From Saccharopolyspora ipomoeae (GTDB lineage Bacteria; Actinomycetota; Actinomycetes; Mycobacteriales; Pseudonocardiaceae), in assembly GCF_029952525.1 (NCBI RefSeq), contig NZ_JASAOF010000003.1:1-64000 (forward strand): a stretch of 64,000 nt of DNA, given 5' to 3'. A program made the translations under genes and the position numbers. Each line of letters opens with the position of its first letter. Positions within the stretch are counted from its first letter, which is position 1. Below, piece by piece: positions 28,887 to 37,529 of the stretch. The notes under the pieces were generated by a model. The model saw nothing but the letters and a program-made list of their open reading frames with translations, did no database searches and was not told the DNA's origin.

Positions 28887-29656
28887 CGGACCGTGATCCC
28901 TTCCGCGCGCATGGCGTCCTTGACCTCGCCGATGCGCAGCTGCCCGAAGTGGAAGACGCTGGCGGCCAGCACCGCGTCGGCTCCGGCGTGCACGGCGGGC
29001 GCGAAGTGCTCGACGGCACCGGCGCCACCGCTGGCGATCAGCGGCACGTCGACGACCTCGCGCACCTGGCGGATCATCTCCAGGTCGAACCCGGCCTTGG
29101 TGCCGTCGGCGTCCATCGAGTTCAGCAGGATCTCGCCGACGCCCAGCTCCTGGCCCTTGCGCGCCCACTCGACGGCGCAGATCCCGGTGCCCTTGCGGCC
29201 GCCGTGCGTGGTGACCTCGAAACCGGACGGCGTCGGCTGCCCGCCCTCGGGCACCCGCCGGGCGTCGACCGACAGCACCACGCACTGCGCGCCGAAGCGC
29301 TTCGAGGACTCGTTGAGCAGCTCGGGACGCGCGATCGCGGCGGTGTTCAGGCTGACCTTGTCGGCCCCGGCCCGCAGCAGCCGGTCGATGTCCTCGGGGC
29401 TGCGCACGCCGCCGCCGACGGTCAGCGGGATGAACACCTGCTCGGCCGTGCGGCGCACCACGTCGAAGGTCGTCTCGCGATCCGACGACGAGGCCGTGAC
29501 GTCCAGGAAGGTCAGCTCGTCGGCGCCTTCGGTGTTGTAGGCCGAGGCCAGTTCCACCGGATCACCGGCGTCCCGGAGGTCGGTGAAGTTGACTCCCTTG
29601 ACGACCCGCCCCTGGTCCACGTCCAGGCACGGGATCACACGCACAGCGACACCCAT
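28883..29656 (-). CDS. hisF: Imidazole glycerol phosphate synthase, cyclase subunit
   Basis: A 257-residue TIM barrel that uses ammonia from HisH to form imidazole glycerol phosphate and AICAR. Motifs are [19 protein letters not shown] (catalytic Asp near 11), LTVGGGVRS (near 80), [10 protein letters not shown] (catalytic Asp near 130) and [15 protein letters not shown]. The ATG at 29656 is listed; a GTG 6 nt upstream is possible. It overlaps hisI by 4 bp. Confidence 0.96.
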   Translation of the reverse strand: MGVAVRVIPCLDVDQGRVVKGVNFTDLRDAGDPVELASAYNTEGADELTFLDVTASSSDRETTFDVVRRTAEQVFIPLTVGGGVRSPEDIDRLLRAGADKVSLNTAAIARPELLNESSKRFGAQCVVLSVDARRVPEGGQPTPSGFEVTTHGGRKGTGICAVEWARKGQELGVGEILLNSMDADGTKAGFDLEMIRQVREVVDVPLIASGGAGAVEHFAPAVHAGADAVLAASVFHFGQLRIGEVKDAMRAEGITVR

Positions 29657-29680
29657 GCCCACCAGGGTAGAGAGCCGGGC

Positions 29681-30418
29681 TCAGCGGACGGCGGCGAGGG
29701 CTTCTTCCAGGGTGAAGTTCTGGGCGTAGAGGGCCTTGCCGACGATGGAGCCCTCCAGGCCGGCCGGGGCCAGCTTCGACAGGGCGACCAGGTCGTCCAC
29801 GCTGGACACGCCGCCGGAGGCGATGACCGCGGCGTCGGTGCGCTCGCAGACCTGGCGCAGCAGCTCGGTGTTCGGGCCCTGCAGCGTGCCGTCCTTGCTG
29901 ACGTCGGTGACGACGTAGCGGCGGCAGCCCGCGGCGTCGAGGCGGGCCAGCACCTCCCACAGGTCACCGCCGTCCTTGGTCCAGCCGCGGGCGGCCAGGC
30001 GGTGGCCCTGCTCGGTGATGCGCACGTCCAGGCCGACGGCCACGCGGTCGCCGTACTCGGCGACGACGCGGTCGGCCCACTCCGGGTTCTCCAGCGCGGC
30101 GGTGCCGAGGTTGACGCGGGCGCAGCCGGTGGCCAGCGCGGCCTCCAGGGAGGTGTCGTCGCGGATGCCGCCGGAGAGCTCGACCTGCACGTCCAGCTTG
30201 GCGGTGACCTCGGCCAGCAGCTCGCGGTTGCTGCCGCGGCCGAAGGCGGCGTCGAGGTCGACCAGGTGGACCCACTCCGCGCCCGCGCGCTGCCACGTCA
30301 GCGCGGCCTCCAGCGGATCACCGTAGGAGGTCTCGGTTCCGGCGGCGCCCTGCACGAGGCGGACGGCCTGCCCATCGGCAACGTCAACAGCGGGAAGCAG
30401 AGTGAAGCTCACGCCCAC
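29681..30418 (-). CDS. priA: Bifunctional phosphoribosyl isomerase (HisA/TrpF)
   Basis: This 245-residue TIM barrel is of the actinobacterial PriA type, which isomerises both ProFAR (histidine) and phosphoribosyl-anthranilate (tryptophan). Motifs are [18 protein letters not shown] (catalytic Asp near 11), [10 protein letters not shown] and [14 protein letters not shown] (near 170). No trpF gene is present in the trp cluster here, which fits the dual role. The start is GTG at 30418. It joins the adjacent his and trp genes functionally. Confidence 0.94.
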   Translation of the reverse strand: MGVSFTLLPAVDVADGQAVRLVQGAAGTETSYGDPLEAALTWQRAGAEWVHLVDLDAAFGRGSNRELLAEVTAKLDVQVELSGGIRDDTSLEAALATGCARVNLGTAALENPEWADRVVAEYGDRVAVGLDVRITEQGHRLAARGWTKDGGDLWEVLARLDAAGCRRYVVTDVSKDGTLQGPNTELLRQVCERTDAAVIASGGVSSVDDLVALSKLAPAGLEGSIVGKALYAQNFTLEEALAAVR

Positions 30419-30460
30419 AACCCTAATGACGTCACCTCGGCGGCGAGCACCCGGGACCGC

Positions 30461-30661
30461 TCAGCGGCGTGACTTCTCGCTGCGCACGATCGCCACCACC
30501 GGCACGCCCAGGACCACCAGGCTCAGCGCGATCACGCCGAGCAGCGGCACCCCGGCCTGGATCAGGTAGGGGCCGCCGACGGTGAAGGCGATGCCGACGG
30601 CGAGCACCAGCGCGATGACGCGGACCGCGTTCGGGCCGAACAGGCCGTGCCGCCGGCTCAC
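30461..30661 (-). CDS. Small membrane protein in the his cluster
   Basis: A 66-residue protein with two hydrophobic segments (about 12-34 and 38-58) and a basic end (RSEKSRR). The GTG at 30661 overlaps the hisH stop by 4 bp (GTGA), so it is probably coupled to hisH. The position between hisH and priA suggests a role tied to this operon, but no function is recognised. Confidence 0.65.
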   Translation of the reverse strand: MSRRHGLFGPNAVRVIALVLAVGIAFTVGGPYLIQAGVPLLGVIALSLVVLGVPVVAIVRSEKSRR

Positions 30662-31287
30662 AGCACGTCCAGCCAGTTGCGCAGCAGCCGGGCGCCGGCG
30701 TCGCCGGACTTCTCCGGGTGGAACTGGGTGGCCATCAGCGCCCCGTTCTCCACCCCGGCCACGAACGGCTCGCCGTGCTCGGCCCAGGTCACCCGCGGCG
30801 GGGTGATCGAGTCGGAGCTCTCCAGCTCCCACTTGCGGACCGCGAAGGAGTGCACGAAGTAGAAGCGCGTCTCGGGGTCCAGACCGGCGAACAGCACGCT
30901 GTCGGTCGGCGCCTGCACGGTGTTCCAGCCCATGTGCGGGAGCACGTCGGCGTTGAGCCGCTCGACGGTGCCGGGCCACTGGCCGCAGCCGTCGGCCCGC
31001 ACCCCGTGCTCGACGCCCTGGTCGAACAGCACCTGCATGCCCACGCAGATGCCCAGCACCGGGCGGTCCCCGGCCAGCCGCTGATCGATGATCTTGTCGC
31101 CGCCGACGCCCAGCAGCCCGTCCATGCAGGCCGCGAACGCGCCGACGCCGGGCACCACCAGACCCTGCGCCTCGACGGCGGCACGATGGTCGGCGGTCAC
31201 CTCGACGTCGGCGCCCGCGCGCTGCAGAGCGCGCTCGGCGGAGCGGAGGTTGCCTGATCCGTAGTCCAAGATGACGACTCGTGCCAC
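30658..31287 (-). CDS. hisH: Imidazole glycerol phosphate synthase, glutaminase subunit
   Basis: A 209-residue class I glutamine amidotransferase that feeds ammonia to HisF. Motifs are [11 protein letters not shown] at the N-terminus, the nucleophile Cys in [11 protein letters not shown] (near 80), and the His/Glu pair in QFHPEKSG (near 190). The start is GTG, only 4 bp after the stop of the transketolase C-terminal subunit gene, so hisH is probably transcribed with the transketolase pair rather than with hisB. Confidence 0.95.
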   Translation of the reverse strand: MARVVILDYGSGNLRSAERALQRAGADVEVTADHRAAVEAQGLVVPGVGAFAACMDGLLGVGGDKIIDQRLAGDRPVLGICVGMQVLFDQGVEHGVRADGCGQWPGTVERLNADVLPHMGWNTVQAPTDSVLFAGLDPETRFYFVHSFAVRKWELESSDSITPPRVTWAEHGEPFVAGVENGALMATQFHPEKSGDAGARLLRNWLDVL

Positions 31288-31291
31288 GCGC

Positions 31292-32212
31292 TCAGGCTAC
31301 CGGGCTCGCGCCACCCGATTGGTCCTGCCCGCGCAGGAAGTGGGCGATCTCGCCCGCGAGCCCGCTCGGACCGAGGCCGTGGGCGGCCTCGTGCTCGTCG
31401 GCGGTGCCGTAGGCCCGCAGCTCGCGATCCCGCCGCACGCCCAGCGACAGGACCCGGTGCGGGACGTCGGCCAGCGCGGCGGTGACCTCGTGCGTCGAGG
31501 TGCCGCGCAGGTAGGGCTCGACGAGCACCACGTCCGGGCGCGCCGCGCGCACCGCGGCGCGCAACCCGCCGGTGTCGAAGGGCCTGATGGTGGCGGTGTA
31601 GAGGACGGTGACGTCCATCGCGGCGGTGGCGGCCAGCACCGGTGCCAGCATCGGGCCGACGGCCAGCACCACGCCCTCGCGACCGTGCCGCACCCGGCGC
31701 CAGCCGGGGCCGCCCACCAGCGGCTCGGCGTTGACCCGATCGGAAAGCCGCAGGTAGACGGGGCCGTCGTGGGCGAACTCGCGACTCAGCAGGGCGTCGA
31801 CCTCGGCCGGGTGGCCGGGCACGTGCACGGTCCAGCCGGGCAGCGTGTCGATCAGCGCGACGTCGCCGGGAGCCATGTGCGTGCGGCCCGCCGTCGGGTA
31901 GTCGTAGGAGGCGCCGGTGCTGACCGCGATCGCCCCCACTCCCTGGTGGGAGAGGTCGAGCTTGAGCTGCTCGAAGGGCCGTTCCACGACGAAGGGCGTG
32001 ATCGAGTGCAGCACCGGCCGCATCCCGGCCAGCGCCAATCCCCCGGCGACGCCGACCATCGCCTGCTCGCGGATGCCGACGTTGAAGATCCGGTCGGCGT
32101 GGCGGGGTTCGGTGAAGCGGTCGGACGAGATCTCGGCCAGCACCAGCGCGATCCTCGGATCGGCGTCCATCGCCTCGGTGGTGGTGCGCACGAACTGCTC
32201 GCGCATGCTCAT
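31292..32212 (-). CDS. Split transketolase, C-terminal (pyrimidine/C-domain) subunit
   Basis: A 306-residue protein with the transketolase pyrimidine-binding domain ([17 protein letters not shown], with the Glu that activates thiamine diphosphate, near 53; [11 protein letters not shown] near 115) and the C-terminal domain. It needs the neighbouring N-terminal subunit to form an active site. Transketolase moves two-carbon units between sugar phosphates and supplies ribose 5-phosphate and erythrose 4-phosphate. Its ATG overlaps the partner stop (ATGA). The exact substrate is uncertain, since split transketolase-like pairs can also act in cofactor or natural-product routes. Confidence 0.78.
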   Translation of the reverse strand: MSMREQFVRTTTEAMDADPRIALVLAEISSDRFTEPRHADRIFNVGIREQAMVGVAGGLALAGMRPVLHSITPFVVERPFEQLKLDLSHQGVGAIAVSTGASYDYPTAGRTHMAPGDVALIDTLPGWTVHVPGHPAEVDALLSREFAHDGPVYLRLSDRVNAEPLVGGPGWRRVRHGREGVVLAVGPMLAPVLAATAAMDVTVLYTATIRPFDTGGLRAAVRAARPDVVLVEPYLRGTSTHEVTAALADVPHRVLSLGVRRDRELRAYGTADEHEAAHGLGPSGLAGEIAHFLRGQDQSGGASPVA

Positions 32213-32910
32213 CGGGTTCCTCCTCGCGGTTCGACCTCGGCGACGACCGCGAGCGGGCGGTCCTCGGAAGTGGCGGTCAGGGCCTGGGCCAGGGCGGTGT
32301 GGTCGCGACCGTCGACGACGCGGGTCGCCCAGCCCTCGCGGGCGAAGCGGTCGGCGATGCCGCCGGGCCAGCCGGTGCTCGACGAGCGGTTGTCGACCAC
32401 CACGGTGGTCAGCCTTCCCAGCCCCCAGCGGCCGGCGACCTGGATCGCCTCGTGGTTGCTGCCCTCGTCGAGCTCGGCGTCGCCGACGAGCACCACCACG
32501 CGCGGCTCGTCGATCCCCTGCGCGCGCAGCCCGAGGGTGAGGCCGAGCGCGAGCGGGAGGCCGTGGCCGAGCGAACCGCTGCCGATCTCCACGCCGGGCA
32601 CGAGCACCCGGTCCGGGTGGAAGCCGAGGCGGGAGTCGAACTCCCCGAAGCGGTCCAGGTCGGACGGGTCGAGGAAGCCCTTGGCCGCCAGGACCGCGTA
32701 GTAGGCCATCGGGCCGTGACCCTTGGACAGCAGGAAGCGGTCGCGCCGCGGGTCGTCGACGCGGTCCGGGCTCACCGACAGGACCTGGTCGTGGAGCACC
32801 CAGAGCACGTCGAGGGTGGAGGTGGCGGCGGAGTCGTGCTTCTCGTCGCCGGTCATCCGGGTCATCAGCGGACGCAGGTCCGCGTACTGGAGTTCCGTCG
32901 TGATCGCCAT
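32209..32910 (-). CDS. Split transketolase, N-terminal (thiamine diphosphate-binding) subunit
   Basis: A 233-residue subunit with features of the transketolase N-domain: KHDSAATSTLDVLWVLH (near 25), LSKGHGPMAYYAVLA (near 62), GSGSLGHGLPLALGL (near 110), and a thiamine diphosphate motif GDAELDEGSNHEA (near 140) ending VVVDNRSS. The motif has GDA instead of GDG. It is divergent from soxR, with a 20-bp palindrome in between. The ATG has no ribosome binding site and may be nearly leaderless. Confidence 0.78.
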   Translation of the reverse strand: MAITTELQYADLRPLMTRMTGDEKHDSAATSTLDVLWVLHDQVLSVSPDRVDDPRRDRFLLSKGHGPMAYYAVLAAKGFLDPSDLDRFGEFDSRLGFHPDRVLVPGVEIGSGSLGHGLPLALGLTLGLRAQGIDEPRVVVLVGDAELDEGSNHEAIQVAGRWGLGRLTTVVVDNRSSSTGWPGGIADRFAREGWATRVVDGRDHTALAQALTATSEDRPLAVVAEVEPRGGTR

Positions 32911-32925
32911 GCCGCCCAGGATTCA

Positions 32926-32945
32926 ACTTCGAGTTAAGTCGAAGT
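32926..32945. promoter_or_regulatory. 20-bp palindrome, probable SoxR (MerR-type) operator
   Basis: ACTTCGA (32926-32932), GTTAAG, TCGAAGT (32939-32945) is symmetric except for one base pair and is centred on TTAA, as in SoxR-type sites. On the minus strand it follows TTGACT, a good -35, and precedes TTGAAT or TGAATC as -10, directly ahead of the transketolase ATG. That places it where a MerR activator would bind. Confidence 0.6.
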
Positions 32946-32988
32946 CAACGGCTCCACCATTGTGGAGGTCTCGGCTAGCCTGGCGAAC

Positions 32989-33450
32989 GTGACGAAACTA
33001 CCCGCGCTGCTGACCATCGGGGAGGTCGCGCACCGCAGCGGTGTCGCCCAGACCGCGCTGCGCTTCTACGAGGAGCGCGGCCTGATCACCTCGACCCGCA
33101 CCACCGGCAACCAGCGCCGCTACCAGCGAGCCGTGCTGCGCAGGCTCGCGTTCATCCGCGCAGCCCAGCGGGTGGGGCTGAGCCTGGAGCAGATCTCCGA
33201 CGCCCTCGCCACCCTCCCCGACGACCACGCCCCCACCAAGGCCGACTGGACGAGGCTCTCGAAGCGCTGGCGCGACGAGCTCGACGCCCGCATCGACGGC
33301 CTGCAGCGCCTCCGCGACAACCTCACCGGTTGCATCGGCTGCGGCTGCCTCTCGCTGCGCACCTGCATCCTCCACAACCCCGACGACCGCTTCGCCGAAC
33401 TCGGCCCCGGTGCTCCCCTCCTCCGGCCCAAATCCGACCCGAAGGCCTGA
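32989..33450 (+). CDS. soxR: Redox-sensing MerR-family regulator SoxR
   Basis: A 153-residue protein with a MerR helix-turn-helix (LTIGEVAHRSGVAQTALRFYE, residues about 7-27, quoted whole only as positions plus ends LTIG and FYE), a dimerisation helix, and the SoxR [2Fe-2S] motif CIGCGCLSLRTC (CX2CXCX5C, near 115-126). Oxidation of the cluster by redox-cycling compounds or nitric oxide switches it to activator. The GTG at 32989 matches the usual SoxR N-terminus; a TTG at 32962 would add nine residues. It lies next to a palindrome and a divergent split transketolase, its likely target. Confidence 0.9.
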   Translation: MTKLPALLTIGEVAHRSGVAQTALRFYEERGLITSTRTTGNQRRYQRAVLRRLAFIRAAQRVGLSLEQISDALATLPDDHAPTKADWTRLSKRWRDELDARIDGLQRLRDNLTGCIGCGCLSLRTCILHNPDDRFAELGPGAPLLRPKSDPKA

Positions 33451-33479
33451 CCACGCCACCCCTCCCGCGCGGTCCCCAC

Positions 33480-33543
33480 GATTTCCATGGAAGTCGGGAT
33501 CCCGATTTCCATGGAGATCAGGGGTCCGACTTCCATCGAAATC
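33480..33543. repeat. Palindrome array, locus 4 (three units, 24-nt period)
   Basis: Units GATTTC-CATG-GAAGTC (33480), GATTTC-CATG-GAGATC (33504) and GACTTC-CATC-GAAATC (33528) are exactly 24 nt apart. The first joint is GGGATCCC. It lies between the convergent stops of soxR and the response-regulator gene. Confidence 0.8.
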
Positions 33544-33569
33544 GGGTTCCTGGAGGTGACCGGGTGGGG

Positions 33570-34250
33570 TCAGGACTCCCCGACCCAGGTGTAGGTCATC
33601 TCGGGGCGGCCGACCGCGCCGTAGGTGGGGAGGCGTTCGACCATGCCCGTGCCGGAGAGGTATTCGAGGTACCGGCGGGCGGTGACGCGGGAAACGCCGG
33701 CGGCCTCGCCGACCGCGCCCGCCGAACCTCCGGAGGGCATGGCTCGGAGGGCGGTGATGACGGCGGCGAGGGTTTCCTCGCCCATGCCCTTCGGGAGCGC
33801 CTGGCGGTCCACGCCGCGCAGGGTGGAGAAGGCGCGGTCGATCTCGGCTTGGCCCTGCACCTCGCGGTCCTGGCCGAGGGTGGCGCGAAAACGCGCGTAG
33901 TGCTCCAGCTTCTCCCGCATCGCGGCGAAGGTGAACGGCTTGAGCAAGTACTGCACGACGCCGCTGGAGACCGCCGCGCGCACCACCTTCAGGTCCCGGG
34001 CCGAGGTCACCGCGATGACGTCGATCGGCAGTCCGGCGGTGCGCAGCGCGCGCGCCACCTGCAGCCCGTCCATGTCGGGCAGCCGCAGGTCCAGCAGCAC
34101 CAGGTCCACCGAGGTGTGCTCGACGAACCGCAGCGCCGCCTGCCCGGTGCGCACCCGCCCGGCGACGCTGAAGCCCTCCACCCGGTTGACGTAGGCCTCG
34201 TGCGCCTCCCCGGCAACCGGGTCGTCCTCGACCACCAGCACGGAGATCAT
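33570..34250 (-). CDS. CitB/DcuR-type response regulator
   Basis: A 226-residue response regulator. The receiver domain (1-120) has the acidic pocket VVEDDP and phospho-acceptor Asp in LVLLDLRLPDMDG (near 53) and Lys in YLLKPF. The C-terminal part has a helix-turn-helix (VGEAAGVSRVTARRYLEYL near 180). Proteins of this type activate di- or tricarboxylate uptake genes. It is paired with the CitA-like kinase upstream, and the start lies in a 20-bp tandem duplication that also holds the kinase stop. Confidence 0.9.
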   Translation of the reverse strand: MISVLVVEDDPVAGEAHEAYVNRVEGFSVAGRVRTGQAALRFVEHTSVDLVLLDLRLPDMDGLQVARALRTAGLPIDVIAVTSARDLKVVRAAVSSGVVQYLLKPFTFAAMREKLEHYARFRATLGQDREVQGQAEIDRAFSTLRGVDRQALPKGMGEETLAAVITALRAMPSGGSAGAVGEAAGVSRVTARRYLEYLSGTGMVERLPTYGAVGRPEMTYTWVGES

Positions 34251-34284
34251 CGCGCCACCCCCGGGATCATCGCGCCACCCCCGG
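34245..34284. repeat. 20-bp tandem duplication at the kinase/regulator junction
   Basis: GATCATCGCGCCACCCCCGG is repeated end to end at 34245-34264 and 34265-34284. One copy holds the response-regulator ATG and the other the kinase TGA. Confidence 0.9.
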
Positions 34285-35847
34285 CAACCGCACGGTGAAC
34301 ACCGCGCCGTCCTCGCCGCCGACGTCGATGGTGCCGCCGTGCCGCCGCACGCTCTGCCCGACCAGCGCCAGCCCGAGCCCGCGGTCCCCGGGCTTCGTCG
34401 ACCAGCCGCGCCGGAACAGCTCGTCGGCGTCGGCGGGCACGCCGGGACCGTTGTCGGCGACCCGGATCAGCACACCGTCCGATGTGGACCGCAACGTGAC
34501 CTCGACGCGCGGGTTCGGCCGGTCGGCCACCGCTTCCACGGCGTTGTCGATGAGGTTGCCCAGGATCGTCACCAGGTCCCGGGTTTCGAGGTGCTCCAGC
34601 GCCGCGTCGTCGACCTCGGTGTCCTCGCCGAGCACGACCTCCACGCCGCGCTCCCCCGCCTCGGCGCTCTTGCCCAGCAGCAGCGCCGCCAGCACCGGCT
34701 CGCCGACGGCGCCGACGACCTGATCCGTGAGCCGCTGCGCGAGGTCCAGTTCGGAGGTGGCGAACCCGACGGCCTCCTCGGTGCGGCCGAGCTCGATCAG
34801 CGAGACGACGGTGTGCAGCCGGTTCGCGGACTCGTGGGCCTGCGAGCGCAGCGACTCGGCGAAGCCGCGCATCGAGTCGAGCTCGCCGCTGAGCGCCTGC
34901 AGCTCGGTGTGGTCCCGCAGCGTCACGACGGTGCCGAGCTCGCGGCCGTCGCTGCGCACCGGGGACACGTTGACCAGCAGCACGCGGTCGTCGGTGAGGT
35001 GCACCTCGTCGCGGACCGCGCGGCGGCCGAGGGCGTCCACCAGGGACGGCGGCAGGTCCAGCGCGGACACCTGCTCGCCCTCGACCTCGGCGGAATCCAG
35101 CGACAGCAGCACAGCGGCGCCATCGTTGCACAAGGTCACGCGCCCGTCCGGCGCCACCAGCAGCAGTCCTTCGCGGACCGCGTGCAGGATCGCGTCGTGG
35201 TACTCGTACATCCGGGACAGCTCCGCCGGGCGCATGCCGTGGGTGTGCCGCCGGATCCGCGCGTTCACCAGGTAGGTCAGCACCCCGCCGAGCAGCAGCG
35301 CACCGCCCGCCACGAGCAGCAGCACGGTCAGCTGCCTGCGCAGCTCGTCGGTGAGCACGCGCACGGTGATGCCGTCGGCCACCAGTCCCACCAGCCGGGA
35401 ATCGCGGTAGACGGGCACGACCGCGCGCACCGACGGGCCGAGCGTGCCGGTGTAGGTCTCGACGAGCATCCGGGTCGGGTCGATGTTGCCGCGGAACGGC
35501 TTCCCGATCCGGGACGGGTCGGGGTGGGTGTAGCGGATGCCCTGCGGGGACATGATCGTGATGAAGTCGACCCGGGTGTCGGCGCGGATCCGCTCGGCCA
35601 GCGGCTGCAGGGTCGCGGTCGGGTCCGGCCCGACCAGGGCGTCGGCCACCGCGGGCTGGTCGGCCAGCGTGCGGGCCACGGCCACGACCTCGCCGCGCGC
35701 GGCCTCGGTGGTGCGGCGGTCGGCGTCGTACCAGGCCAGACCCGCTCCGGCGAGCACGACGACGGCCACGACGACGATCTGGAGCACGAACAGCTGGCGG
35801 GCCAGGCTCCACCTCGGGGCGAACCGGTTTCGGTATCTGGACATCAC
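34267..35847 (-). CDS. CitA/DcuS-type sensor histidine kinase
   Basis: A 526-residue kinase. A first membrane helix (about 17-42), a periplasmic PAS-like sensor (about 45-180; MSPQGIRYTHPDPSRIGKPF matches CitA/DcuS family), a second helix (about 182-205), a cytoplasmic PAS (about 225-320), the HPT-type helix with His in SQAHESANRLHT (near 350), and an ATPase domain with NLIDNAVEAV and GLGLALV boxes. It should sense an extracellular di- or tricarboxylate. Divergent from a dicarboxylate symporter gene, its probable target. Confidence 0.9.
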   Translation of the reverse strand: MMSRYRNRFAPRWSLARQLFVLQIVVVAVVVLAGAGLAWYDADRRTTEAARGEVVAVARTLADQPAVADALVGPDPTATLQPLAERIRADTRVDFITIMSPQGIRYTHPDPSRIGKPFRGNIDPTRMLVETYTGTLGPSVRAVVPVYRDSRLVGLVADGITVRVLTDELRRQLTVLLLVAGGALLLGGVLTYLVNARIRRHTHGMRPAELSRMYEYHDAILHAVREGLLLVAPDGRVTLCNDGAAVLLSLDSAEVEGEQVSALDLPPSLVDALGRRAVRDEVHLTDDRVLLVNVSPVRSDGRELGTVVTLRDHTELQALSGELDSMRGFAESLRSQAHESANRLHTVVSLIELGRTEEAVGFATSELDLAQRLTDQVVGAVGEPVLAALLLGKSAEAGERGVEVVLGEDTEVDDAALEHLETRDLVTILGNLIDNAVEAVADRPNPRVEVTLRSTSDGVLIRVADNGPGVPADADELFRRGWSTKPGDRGLGLALVGQSVRRHGGTIDVGGEDGAVFTVRLPGVAR

Positions 35848-36000
35848 TCACTCATGTCGCCGGTGTGAACACAATGAACAGAAGCGAGACGGCGTTGATA
35901 CAAAGCTCGCATAGTCTCCGACCAGATCTTCCCGTGACCTGGGACACGCACGGTGAGTCGTCCGTGACCCGGAGGCACCGGCCCCGCAAGGAGTTCAACA

Positions 36001-37362
36001 GTGGCAAGCAATGATGCTGCGCCGACGAAACGTCGGGACAGAACGCATTACCTCTACATCGCGGTGATCGTCGCCGTGGTGGCGGGCATCGTCGTCGGAT
36101 TCGTCGCCCCCGACGTCGGCAAGGCCCTCAAACCGCTGGGCACCGGCTTCGTCAACCTGATCAAGATGATGATCTCGCCGATCATCTTCTGCACGATCGT
36201 GCTCGGCGTCGGCTCCGTCCGCAAGGCCGCCAAGGTCGGCCGGGTGGGCGGCCTGGCGCTCGCCTACTTCATGATCATGTCGGTGGTCGCGCTGGTCATC
36301 GGCCTGATCGTCGGCAACGTGCTGCACCCGGGAGAGGGCCTGCAGATCACCGACGCGCTGCGCGGCTCGGGCGCCGAGCAGGCCGGTGAGGAATCGCAGA
36401 GCACCACCGAGTTCCTGATCGGGATCATCCCGAAGACGCTGGTCTCGGCCCTGACCGAGGGCGAGGTGCTGCAGACGCTGCTGGTGGCGCTGCTGGCCGG
36501 GTTCGCGCTGCAGGGCATGGGCTCCAAGGGCGAGCCGATCCTGCGCGGCATCGAGCACGTCCAGCGCCTGGTGTTCAAGATCCTGGCGATGGTCATGTGG
36601 GCCGCCCCGGTCGGCGCGTTCGGCGCCATCGCCGCGGTGGTCGGCGCCACGGGCGTGGACGCCCTCAAGGGCCTCGCGGTGATCATGCTGGGCTTCTACA
36701 CGACGTGCGCGGTGTTCATCTTCGTCGTGCTGGGCGCGGTGCTGTGGCTGTTCGCGCGGGTCAACATCTTCTCGCTGCTGCGCTACCTGGGCCGCGAGTT
36801 CCTGCTGATCCTGTCGACGTCCTCGTCGGAGGCGGCGCTGCCGCGGCTGATCGCGAAGATGGAGCACCTGGGCGTGAGCAAGCCGGTCGTGGGCATCACG
36901 GTGCCCACCGGCTACTCGTTCAACCTCGACGGCACGATGATCTACCTGACGATGTCGTCGCTGTTCATCGCCAGCGCCCTGGGCGACCCGCTGTCGATCG
37001 GCGAGCAGGTCGGCCTGCTGCTGTTCATGATGATCGCGTCGAAGGGCGCGGCGGGCGTCAGCGGCGCCGGTCTGGCCACCCTGGCCGGCGGCCTGCAGTC
37101 GCACCGGCCGGAGCTGCTAGACGGCGTCGGCCTGATCGTGGGCATCGACCGGTTCATGTCCGAGGCCCGCGCGCTGACGAACTTCGCGGGCAACGCGGTG
37201 GCCACGGTCCTCATCGGCTCCTGGACCAAGGAGCTGGACCGCGACCAGATGCAGCAGGTGTTCACCGGGAACTCGCCGTTCAACGAGCAGACGTTCGTCG
37301 ACGACGGTGTCTCCGCCCCCGAGGAGAACACCCCGGAGGAGAAGACCCCCGAGAAGGTCTGA
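36001..37362 (+). CDS. dctA: Dicarboxylate/amino-acid:cation symporter (DAACS family)
   Basis: A 453-residue transporter with eight helices and two re-entrant loops. Family motifs are STSSSEAALPRLI (near 281), PTGYSFNLDGTMIYLTM (near 304) and AGVSGAGLATLAGGL. The C-terminus is a charged tail rich in EE/PEK. The GTG at 36001 follows AAGGAG. Divergence from the CitA-like kinase points to C4-dicarboxylates; glutamate or aspartate is possible because family members overlap. Followed by the hairpin element E2. Confidence 0.9.
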   Translation: MASNDAAPTKRRDRTHYLYIAVIVAVVAGIVVGFVAPDVGKALKPLGTGFVNLIKMMISPIIFCTIVLGVGSVRKAAKVGRVGGLALAYFMIMSVVALVIGLIVGNVLHPGEGLQITDALRGSGAEQAGEESQSTTEFLIGIIPKTLVSALTEGEVLQTLLVALLAGFALQGMGSKGEPILRGIEHVQRLVFKILAMVMWAAPVGAFGAIAAVVGATGVDALKGLAVIMLGFYTTCAVFIFVVLGAVLWLFARVNIFSLLRYLGREFLLILSTSSSEAALPRLIAKMEHLGVSKPVVGITVPTGYSFNLDGTMIYLTMSSLFIASALGDPLSIGEQVGLLLFMMIASKGAAGVSGAGLATLAGGLQSHRPELLDGVGLIVGIDRFMSEARALTNFAGNAVATVLIGSWTKELDRDQMQQVFTGNSPFNEQTFVDDGVSAPEENTPEEKTPEKV

Positions 37363-37442
37363 CCCCCGACGTGGAACCGCCCCTCGCCTCCGCGTGGGGC
37401 GGTTCCACGTTTTCGGAGTTGCGGTCCCGCTGGTGGACCCCT

Positions 37443-37526
37443 CACCAGGGGACAGTTTTAGCCATAATTGACCGGATAAAACGGACTTCGATCATGGGTG
37501 ATTATGGCTAAAACCGTCCCCTGGTG
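37443..37526. terminator. Long hairpin element E2 between convergent genes
   Basis: Left arm 37443-37468 and right arm 37501-37526 pair at 25 of 26 positions (one A.C mismatch). The 74-bp portion 37448-37521 matches E1 in length and in the outer stem GGGGACAGTTTTAGCCA. The core 37476-37503 is identical over 28 bp to an inverted copy at 59594-59621. It separates dctA from the orphan domain gene. Confidence 0.8.
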
Positions 37527-37529
37527 ACG

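Noticed and set aside
32962..32988. Upstream TTG start for soxR
   Set aside because: It would add nine residues not seen at SoxR N-termini, and the GTG at 32989 gives the normal beginning.
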